This document shows positions 7,149-12,387 of a stretch of 12,387 bases of DNA, piece after piece (within the stretch, counting starts at the first letter, position 1; each line of letters starts with the position of its first letter). Location of the stretch: assembly GCA_002784505.1 (NCBI GenBank), contig PFLF01000082.1:1342-13728 (forward strand), read 5' to 3'. The notes beneath the pieces were generated by a model. That model worked only from the letters and a program-made list of their open reading frames with translations. It did not search any database and was not told where the DNA came from. Source of the stretch: Candidatus Roizmanbacteria bacterium CG_4_10_14_0_8_um_filter_39_9 (lineage in GTDB: Bacteria; Patescibacteriota; Microgenomatia; UBA1406; GWC2-37-13). Position numbers and translations under genes: made by a program.

Positions 7149-8015
7149 ATGTTAAAGAAATATTTTCGAAAAGCATTTGCTTTAAGTATTTTATCCGCCT
7201 TTCTTTGGGCGTGTCAGATTGTGGTGTTCCGGTTTCAAATTACACTTGGTGATAATCCATATACGCTTACTTTGTGGTCTATGGCAATAGAACTACCGTT
7301 TTGGTTGTGGATTTTATATAAAAAAAGGGCTGAGTTTGAAAAAGTTACTCCTCATACGATGGGTATCTTTGCTGTTATTGGTTTTGGGACAGCAATAGCA
7401 ATTAGTTTAATGGAAAACCTAGCTCTTGCAAATACAACGGCAACTAACTTTGCTTTTCTTATTCGTACTGTTGTGCTTTTTACCATTCTTTTTTCCGCGA
7501 TATTTTTTAAAGAGCCAATAACCAGAAAAAAGATTATCATGACGGTGACCATTTTGATTGGTGCATATTTATTGAATATTCAAAACGGCTCATTTACCCT
7601 CAAATTGGGAGATATTTTTACGCTCATTGAAGCTGCATCAATTGCTTTTTTTACCAATATTCTCATAAAAAAAATGATAATAAAACTTAATGCGGATTTT
7701 GTTGCGGGAGCACAAAATATCGCCGGTGCTTTTTTCCTGATTGGCGTATTAATAGTGCGAAAAGTTCCGCTTTTTCTTCACCATATTCCTTTACTTATTT
7801 TTTATTCTTTCCTTGGGATTGTGTTCGTCCGGATACGTAATAGGGCTTTCCAACATGCAACGTCAACATTTGTAACGATGATTATGTCGTTTACTCCTAT
7901 TTTTACCCTGATTATTTCATTTTTCATCCTTGGAGAACGAATAACGATGATTCAGTTGCTTGGAGGGTTTTTTATTGTGCTTACGGGGTTTATGGCAGAA
8001 ATATTTAAAATCTAA
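7149..8015 (+). CDS. EamA/DMT-superfamily membrane transporter
   Basis: 288 residues, the normal length for a two-domain EamA permease. About ten hydrophobic segments are visible, arranged as two homologous halves. Half 1 ends ATTATNFAFLIRTVVLFTILFS...FKEPITRKKII (residues ~96-130). Half 2 ends with the matching ATSTFVTMIMSFTPIFTLIISFFILGERIT (~237-266). The conserved Glu of each half (KEP, GER) sits at the usual place. These proteins usually export amino acids, metabolites or nucleotide-sugar-like compounds by proton or substrate exchange; the substrate here cannot be told. The start at 7149 is favoured over a TTG at 7056 because the longer reading begins in the AT-rich repeat and runs through the promoter. 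No Shine-Dalgarno sequence is present. A hydrolase gene follows after 10 bp, so the two probably share a transcript. Confidence 0.9.
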   Translation: MLKKYFRKAFALSILSAFLWACQIVVFRFQITLGDNPYTLTLWSMAIELPFWLWILYKKRAEFEKVTPHTMGIFAVIGFGTAIAISLMENLALANTTATNFAFLIRTVVLFTILFSAIFFKEPITRKKIIMTVTILIGAYLLNIQNGSFTLKLGDIFTLIEAASIAFFTNILIKKMIIKLNADFVAGAQNIAGAFFLIGVLIVRKVPLFLHHIPLLIFYSFLGIVFVRIRNRAFQHATSTFVTMIMSFTPIFTLIISFFILGERITMIQLLGGFFIVLTGFMAEIFKI

Positions 8016-8025
8016 AATAAATACT

Positions 8026-8763
8026 ATGTGTACTCTGGTTACTAAAAGACTTAACAACTCCTGGTTCCTCGCTAAAACACGCGATCCTGTGTATTTTATG
8101 CGCTTTGAAGACGAAATAAAAATGTTCGCAACAAAAGCCGATGCATATAAAAAATGGATTGTACAAAATCCAGTCCCCTATGAAGATGGATATTATGGCG
8201 GAATAAACGAAAAAGGAGTTGCGTTTATCGCAACCTATGTGCCTGTTGCCGAAAATCAGATTTCATATATTCGTTGTCCATACGTCCGTTTAATATTAGA
8301 TGCAAAAAATGCGAAGGCGGCTGTCAAAATAATTAGATCGTTTTCGCCCCGTATTGGTGGTAATATGTTTGTTGCAGATGAAAAGGAGTGCTATGAAATT
8401 GAGGGAGCGCCTGATAAATACGTGGTCAATAAAGCAAATAGCCCACTTGCCAAAACCAATCATTTTATCCATCTACCATACAAAAACGTACAGATGAAAA
8501 CAGATCCTGGATATCTTAATTGGACCCTTGATCGTTATATTCGTGCGACTGAACTAATTAAAAGGTCAACAACTGTTGAAGATCTTCAAAATATTCTCCG
8601 TGACCGGAAAAATGCCGACCGGAAAAATGCAATCTGCACCACATCAAAAGAAGAAAAATGTTACACCTATTCGGCATTTATCTTTGATACAAAAGGTAAA
8701 AAAGCTTATTACTGTCAAGGAAATCCCCTTGAAAATGAATTTAAGGAGTATGGGTTTACTTAA
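8026..8763 (+). CDS. Ntn-hydrolase with N-terminal Cys (C45/C59/C69-like acyltransferase or amidase)
   Basis: 245 residues when started at ATG 8026. This start is chosen because it places Cys2 immediately after Met (MCTLVTKR), the pattern by which these hydrolases expose a catalytic N-terminal Cys after Met removal; the longer reading from 7960 overlaps the exporter gene. Further family-like marks are Arg19 (KTRDP), GGINEKGVAFIATY around Asn61, GGNMFVADEKECYEIEG (~111-127) and TNHF (144-147), which fits C45 (isopenicillin-N acyltransferase/Tan) and the C59/C69 relatives. The likely reaction is hydrolysis or transfer of an amide-linked acyl group; the substrate is unknown. The protein is cytoplasmic, with no signal peptide. 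It follows the exporter by 10 bp (AATAAATACT). A TAAAAT box at 8013-8018 could give it an extra leaderless transcript. Residues 193-203 hold an in-frame five-residue duplication. Confidence 0.8.
   Translation: MCTLVTKRLNNSWFLAKTRDPVYFMRFEDEIKMFATKADAYKKWIVQNPVPYEDGYYGGINEKGVAFIATYVPVAENQISYIRCPYVRLILDAKNAKAAVKIIRSFSPRIGGNMFVADEKECYEIEGAPDKYVVNKANSPLAKTNHFIHLPYKNVQMKTDPGYLNWTLDRYIRATELIKRSTTVEDLQNILRDRKNADRKNAICTTSKEEKCYTYSAFIFDTKGKKAYYCQGNPLENEFKEYGFT
8602..8631 (+). repeat. 15-bp tandem in-frame duplication in the hydrolase gene
   Basis: GACCGGAAAAATGC at 8602-8615 recurs at 8617-8630 with period 15, giving DRKNA-DRKNA in the protein. The 14 core bases are identical in both copies, so the duplication is recent or kept by conversion. 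It lies in a charged, probably surface loop. Confidence 0.9.
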
Positions 8764-8768
8764 GACCG

Positions 8769-8834
8769 AACCACCTAACCTACGAGCCTGCCTGCCGGCA
8801 GGCAGGGTTAGAATTGGCATGATAGAACAATCTA
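8769..8834. repeat. Dispersed repeat copy A, carrying a 20-bp palindrome insert
   Basis: This segment matches copy B (12014-12059) over 46 positions with 38 identities, and has an additional 20 bp at 8787-8806. The insert is the perfect palindrome CCTGCCTGCC/GGCAGGCAGG. Without the insert the core CTAACCT-ACG-AGGTTAG is a 7-bp hairpin with a 3-base loop; the palindrome sits next to that loop and keeps the outer CTAAC/GTTAG stem. It fills the convergent gap between the hydrolase and the winged-helix gene, so a transcript-end role in both directions is plausible. From general knowledge, GC-rich palindromes of this kind (often mistranslated as CLPAGR) are scattered in CPR contigs. Confidence 0.85.
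8787..8806. repeat. Perfect 20-bp GC-rich palindrome
   Basis: All ten base pairs are complementary about the axis between 8796 and 8797. It is almost all G+C (16 of 20) within a roughly 40% GC region. As RNA or cruciform DNA it forms a strong stem. It is absent from the otherwise homologous copy B, so it behaves as an insertion. Confidence 0.9.
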
Positions 8835-8838
8835 CAAT

Positions 8839-10257
8839 TTATTTTTTTACCATAAACCTTCGATAAAAAGGCTCATGCTTTGCAGTTGAGAGATGTTGTT
8901 TAACCCACGCCTTCCCTTCTTCCCTATCAAATTCAGCAACTATTTTGAGTTTATTGTTTTTGAATAACGATTTATAATAAGGAACCGGAAAACAGTGACG
9001 CTCAAGCTGTTCGCTGTATATAAAAGTCCATGGTGATGACAAATGAATCGGCGCCTTTTCTTGATCGGCTCCATACCGGCTTGATTCATACCGTGGATCA
9101 ACAACAACGGAAATAAGCGCAAATGTACCCATCTTCATAACCTTTTGCATACCAATAATTGTTCGTTTATTTTGCTCATGAGTTGTGTTGAAATTTAAAC
9201 GGAAATCATTTATTACCAGATCAAATGAGTTTTTTCTCAAACGGGTGTCACGGATATCATCAAATATGGTTTTTATGGTCGACTCCAATCCAAGTTCTTC
9301 AATCCGTTTGCGGTGAATATGCAGTGCGCGCTCATCAGTGTGGGAAAAAACAATACAATCATTTGCATTTTTGCGTTTTGAGATCCACAAAGCAATCGCG
9401 TCCACATTATCGTAGGAGTACGAATTGATTATAAGTATCCGGAGCGGATTCTTTGAGGAAAAAAGGTCGTGAAACTGCTGATCTAACTTTTCCCGCCTGA
9501 GCGCCTGAAATAAATCCTTAAGAATCTTCCTATGGCTGTTAGGATTGTTCATGTATGCAATATATCCATCCGTCGCAATGGTTCCTTCTACGTCTTCAAC
9601 AAGGCTGTGAGAAAGTGTGGATAACTTGACTGTTTTACCTTTGTGTACAAAAACATATCCCCGGCCCCGTACGGTCTGTATCTTAAAACTGCTGTTTAAT
9701 TTTTTTCTTAACCGGTAAATAACCGTATCAATAAGCCACTCGGAATATTTTGTAATCCATCCTTCTTTCCAGATTGCTTGAGCAATCTGATCACGTGAAA
9801 TGACATGTCCGATATAATGCGCAAGAAGCTGCATAATCTGGACCTCCTCACGAGTTAAGGTGAGTCCGTTTTTCACATACATATCAATATGATGAGATTT
9901 TTGAAACCATTCCGCAAAAATCGGTGAAAACAACTTTTTATTACGGATATATCCCTGTACAGCCATAAAACTTGCCGAAGGGGCAAGAAATGGATTTAAA
10001 ACATAGATGCGCTGGCTTGCAGGAATTTGGTTAAGTGTTTTTTCAAACAACCCGCTTTTTTCAAACCATTTATATATTTCACGTTCGGTTAGTTTATTAT
10101 TGTTCTCTCGAAACTGTAATATCGCCACAACCCATTCATCCATCCGCCCTGATGATTTAATCAGTAAGGCCCTTTCTTCATCGGTTAGAATTGTTTTATA
10201 CTGTTTCTCAAGCGCATCAATCAGCTTCGCAATAGCCATGTATGAGAGTATTTTCAT
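8839..10257 (-). CDS. Winged-helix (OmpR/PhoB type) regulator fused to a methyltransferase-like domain
   Basis: 472 residues. Residues ~1-120 are an unrecognised helical region. Residues ~130-205 form a classic Trans_reg_C winged helix: LTREEVQIMQLLAHYIGHVISRDQI, then WLIDTVIYRLRKKL as recognition helix and the RGRGYVFV wing. Residues ~271-390 read as a class I SAM-methyltransferase fold: LRILIINSYSYDN at the motif I place, an acidic turn and helix (HTDERALHIHRKRIEELGL), DDIRDTRLRKNSFDLVIND, and QKVMKMGTFALISVVVDPR like the post-motif strand. Motif I lacks the usual GxGxG, so SAM binding is doubtful; it may be a sensor rather than an enzyme. There is no receiver domain. ATG 10257 is favoured by a TTGACT box placed for a leaderless start; Met7 is an alternative. 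The gene diverges from the decarboxylase operon, a typical regulator position. Confidence 0.82.
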   Translation of the reverse strand: MKILSYMAIAKLIDALEKQYKTILTDEERALLIKSSGRMDEWVVAILQFRENNNKLTEREIYKWFEKSGLFEKTLNQIPASQRIYVLNPFLAPSASFMAVQGYIRNKKLFSPIFAEWFQKSHHIDMYVKNGLTLTREEVQIMQLLAHYIGHVISRDQIAQAIWKEGWITKYSEWLIDTVIYRLRKKLNSSFKIQTVRGRGYVFVHKGKTVKLSTLSHSLVEDVEGTIATDGYIAYMNNPNSHRKILKDLFQALRREKLDQQFHDLFSSKNPLRILIINSYSYDNVDAIALWISKRKNANDCIVFSHTDERALHIHRKRIEELGLESTIKTIFDDIRDTRLRKNSFDLVINDFRLNFNTTHEQNKRTIIGMQKVMKMGTFALISVVVDPRYESSRYGADQEKAPIHLSSPWTFIYSEQLERHCFPVPYYKSLFKNNKLKIVAEFDREEGKAWVKQHLSTAKHEPFYRRFMVKK

Positions 10258-10263
10258 TACTAC

Positions 10264-10292
10264 AGGTTACTCTATTGTCAGATAAAAGTCAA
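10264..10292 (-). promoter_or_regulatory. Candidate leaderless promoter of the winged-helix gene
   Basis: Minus-strand TTGACT (10292 to 10287) is followed by 17 bp and TAACCT (10269 to 10264), then six bases to the ATG at 10257. The geometry equals that of the exporter promoter, with the predicted first base at the ATG. The -10 box is weak (3 of 6). The -35 box lies inside the second GTCANNTAA repeat, which would suit autoregulation. Confidence 0.45.
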
Positions 10293-10318
10293 GTAATACT
10301 ATATAAATTCGGTACACT
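10275..10318 (+). promoter_or_regulatory. Candidate promoter(s) of the decarboxylase operon
   Basis: TTGTCA (10275-10280) with TACTAT (10297-10302, spacer 16) could start transcription near 10309. Alternatively TACACT (10313-10318) sits six bases before the ATG at 10325, the same spacing as the exporter -10 box, which would be leaderless but lacks a recognisable -35. Both -10 boxes match at only 4 of 6, so the promoter is probably weak or activator-dependent. Confidence 0.4.
10276..10297. promoter_or_regulatory. Two GTCANNTAA direct repeats, 11 bp apart: candidate operator
   Basis: GTCAGATAA (10277-10285) and GTCAAGTAA (10288-10296) share seven of nine positions and start 11 bp apart, one helical turn. 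PhoB/OmpR-type winged helices bind head-to-tail to direct repeats at this spacing, and such a winged helix is encoded by the gene starting 20 bp away. One repeat covers the plus-strand TTGTCA and the other the minus-strand TTGACT, so one bound dimer could control both genes. The pairing with this regulator is inference. Confidence 0.5.
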
Positions 10319-10324
10319 TGCATC

Positions 10325-10924
10325 ATGGCAGAACAACACATTCGGTTTGATGGACCGCTGCAACCCTCGTTATCTCTTCGGGAAACTATGCTGCCTTTTA
10401 AAGATGCACATCTGACTAATATGCGATTGCTTCGGTTTGGAGACCCTAATACTCCTTCTGCATTTGACTCATTATGGCTTGACTTTGACCAAGCTCGAAG
10501 ACTAATGCTTATTACCACACCACATGCCATCAAGACTGTTGGTTCAATACCTGCGGACGTAGTTGATAATAAGGTCGTGAGCAAATCCCATCAATTACCA
10601 ATAATTCCAGATAAAACTTTTGGAATAGTCAAAGACACGGGTGCGATAACACAACAAATTGGAGTAACGTTACCGATGCAAACTGCGGGATTTGCCCAAG
10701 GACCACATGAGGTACCATTTCTAAATATGTATTTTCATTTTTTTAATCCGGACGAGAGCGGTGGCAAATCACTTGTTATCACGATGGGAAATGATGATAT
10801 GGCCGGACAGTTCCAAGGTCTTATTTCATCGGCAAATGGAAAAAATATCGTATTAAATTTCCTAGATGCGCATGTTGAAAGTTTTAATTTTACCCAAGCC
10901 TATGAGTCAATTTATGAAAAATAA
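10325..10924 (+). CDS. Unrecognised 199-residue protein, first gene of the decarboxylase operon
   Basis: I do not recognise the family. The protein has no signal peptide and no membrane segment, and looks like a compact soluble mixed alpha/beta or beta-rich domain. Notable stretches are LWLDFDQARRLMLITTPHAIKTVG (bases ~10472-10543, shown here only to locate), GFAQGPHEVPFLNMYFHFF around residues 122-140 with several His and aromatics, and LVITMGNDDMAGQF. The His-rich PHEVPFLNMYFHFF part could bind metal or an imidazole ligand, but this is speculation. The ATG at 10325 has no Shine-Dalgarno sequence; a later Met (10388) would shorten it by 21 residues. Its end overlaps the decarboxylase start by 11 bases, so the two are likely translationally coupled. 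It could be a partner, accessory factor or second enzyme of the amine pathway. Confidence 0.75.
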   Translation: MAEQHIRFDGPLQPSLSLRETMLPFKDAHLTNMRLLRFGDPNTPSAFDSLWLDFDQARRLMLITTPHAIKTVGSIPADVVDNKVVSKSHQLPIIPDKTFGIVKDTGAITQQIGVTLPMQTAGFAQGPHEVPFLNMYFHFFNPDESGGKSLVITMGNDDMAGQFQGLISSANGKNIVLNFLDAHVESFNFTQAYESIYEK

Positions 10925-12023
10925 TACAAGCTTGAATAAACTTGAATCCTTTGACAAAATGATGCAGAAAAAAACCTCTTCAATGTTGGGATATCCGATA
11001 AATACTGCCCAAGAATACCGAGATCTCTACCGTTTTTTTGACTATTCTCTTATTAATTTGGGTGATCCGTTTGTCCCTTCAAGCTATCGAATCAATTCGG
11101 AACAATTTGAACTTGAAGTCCTTCAATTTTTTGCAAAGCTTTACAAAATGCCCGCACGTGATTCTTGGGGATATATTACATCCGGAGGGACCGAAGGGAA
11201 TACTCACGGGATTTTTGTAGGAAGAGAGCTGTATCCCGACGCTCTTCTATATTTTTCAAAAGATACCCATTATTCCATAAGCAAAATAGCCCGACTTCTT
11301 AATATCCAAACGGTTCTGGTTGAATCACAGAAAAATGGAGAAATTGATTATACAGATTTGGAAAAAAAGATACAAAAAAATAAACATCTACCGGTTATTC
11401 TAAACCTGAATATTGGCACGACAATGAAAGGAGCAATAGACAATGTGGACGCCGTTGTAGCCATCTTAAAAAGAAATAATATCCGCAAATATCATATTCA
11501 TTGTGATGCTGCATTATTCGGGATGATACTTCCTTTTGTCAAAGGAGCTTCACGTGTTGATTTCCAACAGCCTATTGGAAGCTTGGCTATTTCCGGTCAT
11601 AAATTCATCGGGACCCATATGCCCTGTGGCATAGCACTATGCCGAAAACAACTCGTCAAATGGATAGAGACACCTATTGATTATATCGGGACCCATGATA
11701 CGACCATCACCGGATGCCGTAACGGACATACTCCCCTTTTTTTGTGGTATGCGATACAAAAGCGGGGACTGAAAGGATTCTCCAAAGAGGCGCATGATTG
11801 CATAAGCAATGCAAAATATCTTGCAGAAAAACTGAAGAAAATACACTGGCCGTATTTTTTAAACCGCTTCTCAAATACCGTCCTTTTCAAAAAACCATCC
11901 ATGAAGATAATAACAAAATGGCAGTTGGCGGTCAGTCGTGACTGGGCACACATTGTCGTCATGCAGTCAGTTACGAAAGAGAGTATTGATAGATTTATTT
12001 CAGATCTCATCCTAACCGCCTAA
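10914..12023 (+). CDS. hdc: PLP-dependent histidine decarboxylase-like enzyme
   Basis: 369 residues from ATG 10914, about the length of Gram-negative PLP histidine decarboxylases (~378). Motifs run collinear with that family: DSWGYITSGGTEGN (83-96), GRELYPDALLYFSKDTHYS with His119 expected to stack on the cofactor ring, VESQKNGEIDY (136-146), NIGTTMKGAIDN (166-177), HCDAALFGMILPF with Asp198 expected to pair with the pyridine nitrogen, SGHKFIG with Lys230 as the Schiff-base lysine, and the MPCGI and RNGHTPL segments. The expected reaction is L-histidine to histamine plus CO2. Related serine decarboxylases share these motifs, so the substrate is less certain than the fold. It is cytoplasmic. 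A longer start at 10866 would lie deep inside the preceding gene; 10902 is also possible. The stop codon lies inside dispersed repeat copy B. Confidence 0.88.
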   Translation: MKNNTSLNKLESFDKMMQKKTSSMLGYPINTAQEYRDLYRFFDYSLINLGDPFVPSSYRINSEQFELEVLQFFAKLYKMPARDSWGYITSGGTEGNTHGIFVGRELYPDALLYFSKDTHYSISKIARLLNIQTVLVESQKNGEIDYTDLEKKIQKNKHLPVILNLNIGTTMKGAIDNVDAVVAILKRNNIRKYHIHCDAALFGMILPFVKGASRVDFQQPIGSLAISGHKFIGTHMPCGIALCRKQLVKWIETPIDYIGTHDTTITGCRNGHTPLFLWYAIQKRGLKGFSKEAHDCISNAKYLAEKLKKIHWPYFLNRFSNTVLFKKPSMKIITKWQLAVSRDWAHIVVMQSVTKESIDRFISDLILTA

Positions 12024-12059
12024 TCTACGAGGTTAGAAGTGGCGTTATGGGACAGTCTA
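12014..12059. repeat. Dispersed repeat copy B, without the palindrome
   Basis: 46 bp, 38 of them identical to copy A once its 20-bp insert is removed. The core CTAATCT-ACG-AGGTTAG forms a hairpin with one G-T pair. It spans the last codons and stop of the decarboxylase gene and reaches the last stop base of the convergent sortase gene (12057-12059), so both reading frames end in the repeat. A two-way transcript end is plausible, but no T-run is seen. Confidence 0.8.
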
Positions 12060-12387
12060 ATCCGCAACACGTACCGCAAAAACAAGAAGGCGTTTTAAAG
12101 TGGTTCCGGCGGGCCAACAGGTTTGAAGAGTAATAAATTCCCGGTTTGTTTTGCGCGTAAGATACTCGACTTCGGAAGGATCAACAATATTTTTCTCAAC
12201 GATCCGGTATTTATACCTCTGGCCTTGAAAATAGACATTGATTTCATCTTGTTTCTCAAGCTTATCAAGCAGATAAAAAACTGCATTGTAGGTCCCCACA
12301 TTCCAAAAATAATCGGTTGAATGAGCAAATAAAAACACGTGCCCTCCTTCCCCAGGGAAAGCTGTCCCCCACGCATGTCCCACTCCT
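12057..12387 (-). CDS. Sortase, class D/E-like, 5'-truncated by the window edge
   Basis: The frame is open to the window end and reads GVGHAWGTAFPGEGGHVFLFAHS, the usual sortase stretch before the catalytic His, so the GTG at 12383 is an internal Val codon and the N-terminal membrane part lies outside the window. The catalytic triad is complete: His in FLFAHS (codon 12321-12323), Cys in TLQTCWPAG (codon 12117-12119) and Arg nine residues later (TTLKRLLVF). The TLQTC-W-P pattern fits class D/E housekeeping or pilin-type sortases. The reaction is cleavage at an LPXTG-like signal and transfer to an amino group on the cell envelope. No LPXTG substrate is encoded in this window: the surface protein here ends in a peptidoglycan-binding domain instead. 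The gene ends inside dispersed repeat copy B. Confidence 0.9.
   Translation of the reverse strand, partial: GVGHAWGTAFPGEGGHVFLFAHSTDYFWNVGTYNAVFYLLDKLEKQDEINVYFQGQRYKYRIVEKNIVDPSEVEYLTRKTNREFITLQTCWPAGTTLKRLLVFAVRVAD

Noticed and set aside
7960..8025. Extended start of the Ntn hydrolase
   Set aside because: It would overlap the exporter gene and bury the catalytic Cys that follows the Met at 8026.
8576..8866. Plus-strand open frame reading through the palindrome (with CLPAGR)
   Set aside because: It overlaps the hydrolase out of frame, and the CLPAGR part is a translation of the GC palindrome.
12095..12376. Alternative minus-strand open frame over the sortase
   Set aside because: It is a shadow frame; the sortase frame carries the His, Cys and Arg motifs in order.
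1..12387. CRISPR array, insertion sequence or phage genes
   Set aside because: No regularly spaced direct repeats, transposase, integrase or phage protein is visible on either strand.

Overview
The window looks like a chromosomal segment of a Patescibacteria/CPR bacterium, probably of the Microgenomates type. This is judged from gene content and style, not from a marker gene. The signs are a giant NHL/Calx-beta-like surface protein ending in a peptidoglycan-binding domain, a single-TM L,D-transpeptidase with an HTGGC active site, a TrmB-type regulator, a short sortase, intergenic repeats that include a 20-bp CCTGCC/GGCAGG palindrome, and gene starts without Shine-Dalgarno sequences. Coding uses the standard bacterial code: one gene stops at TGA, so the TGA=Gly code of Absconditabacteria/Gracilibacteria does not apply.

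Layout. Bases 2-4447 (+) carry the 3' part of a large envelope protein: at least 11 NHL blades, six Calx-beta-like repeats, one FN3-like domain and a C-terminal peptidoglycan-binding domain. A long imperfect inverted repeat (4449-4545) separates it from a convergent L,D-transpeptidase gene (4544-5896, -). Directly upstream of that gene, on the other strand, is a tRNA-Arg with the unusual anticodon GCG (5913-5989). A TrmB-like regulator (6048-6953, -) and a DMT/EamA exporter (7149-8015, +) diverge from an AT-rich inverted repeat. The exporter has a near-consensus sigma-70 promoter placed so that its mRNA should be leaderless. Ten bases downstream lies an N-terminal-Cys Ntn hydrolase (8026-8763).

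Bases 8839-10257 (-) encode a protein that joins an OmpR/PhoB-type winged helix to a degenerate SAM-methyltransferase-like fold. It diverges, across 67 bp, from a two-gene operon: an unrecognised 199-residue protein (10325-10924) and a PLP-dependent histidine-decarboxylase-like enzyme (10914-12023). The 67-bp gap holds two GTCANNTAA direct repeats 11 bp apart, the spacing used by PhoB/OmpR-type dimers, and each repeat overlaps a candidate -35 box. The window closes with a convergent sortase gene (12057-12387, -) that is cut by the window edge.

Two copies of one 46-bp dispersed repeat sit in the two convergent gaps at 8769-8834 and 12014-12059. The first copy is interrupted by a perfect 20-bp palindrome inserted in the hairpin loop. 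Gene starts repeatedly sit about 4-7 bases after -10-like boxes, suggesting that leaderless transcription is common here.

Functionally the window mixes envelope biology (surface protein, L,D-transpeptidase, sortase) with a possible regulated amine-producing unit (regulator, unknown protein, decarboxylase). The latter is the best candidate for an undescribed system.
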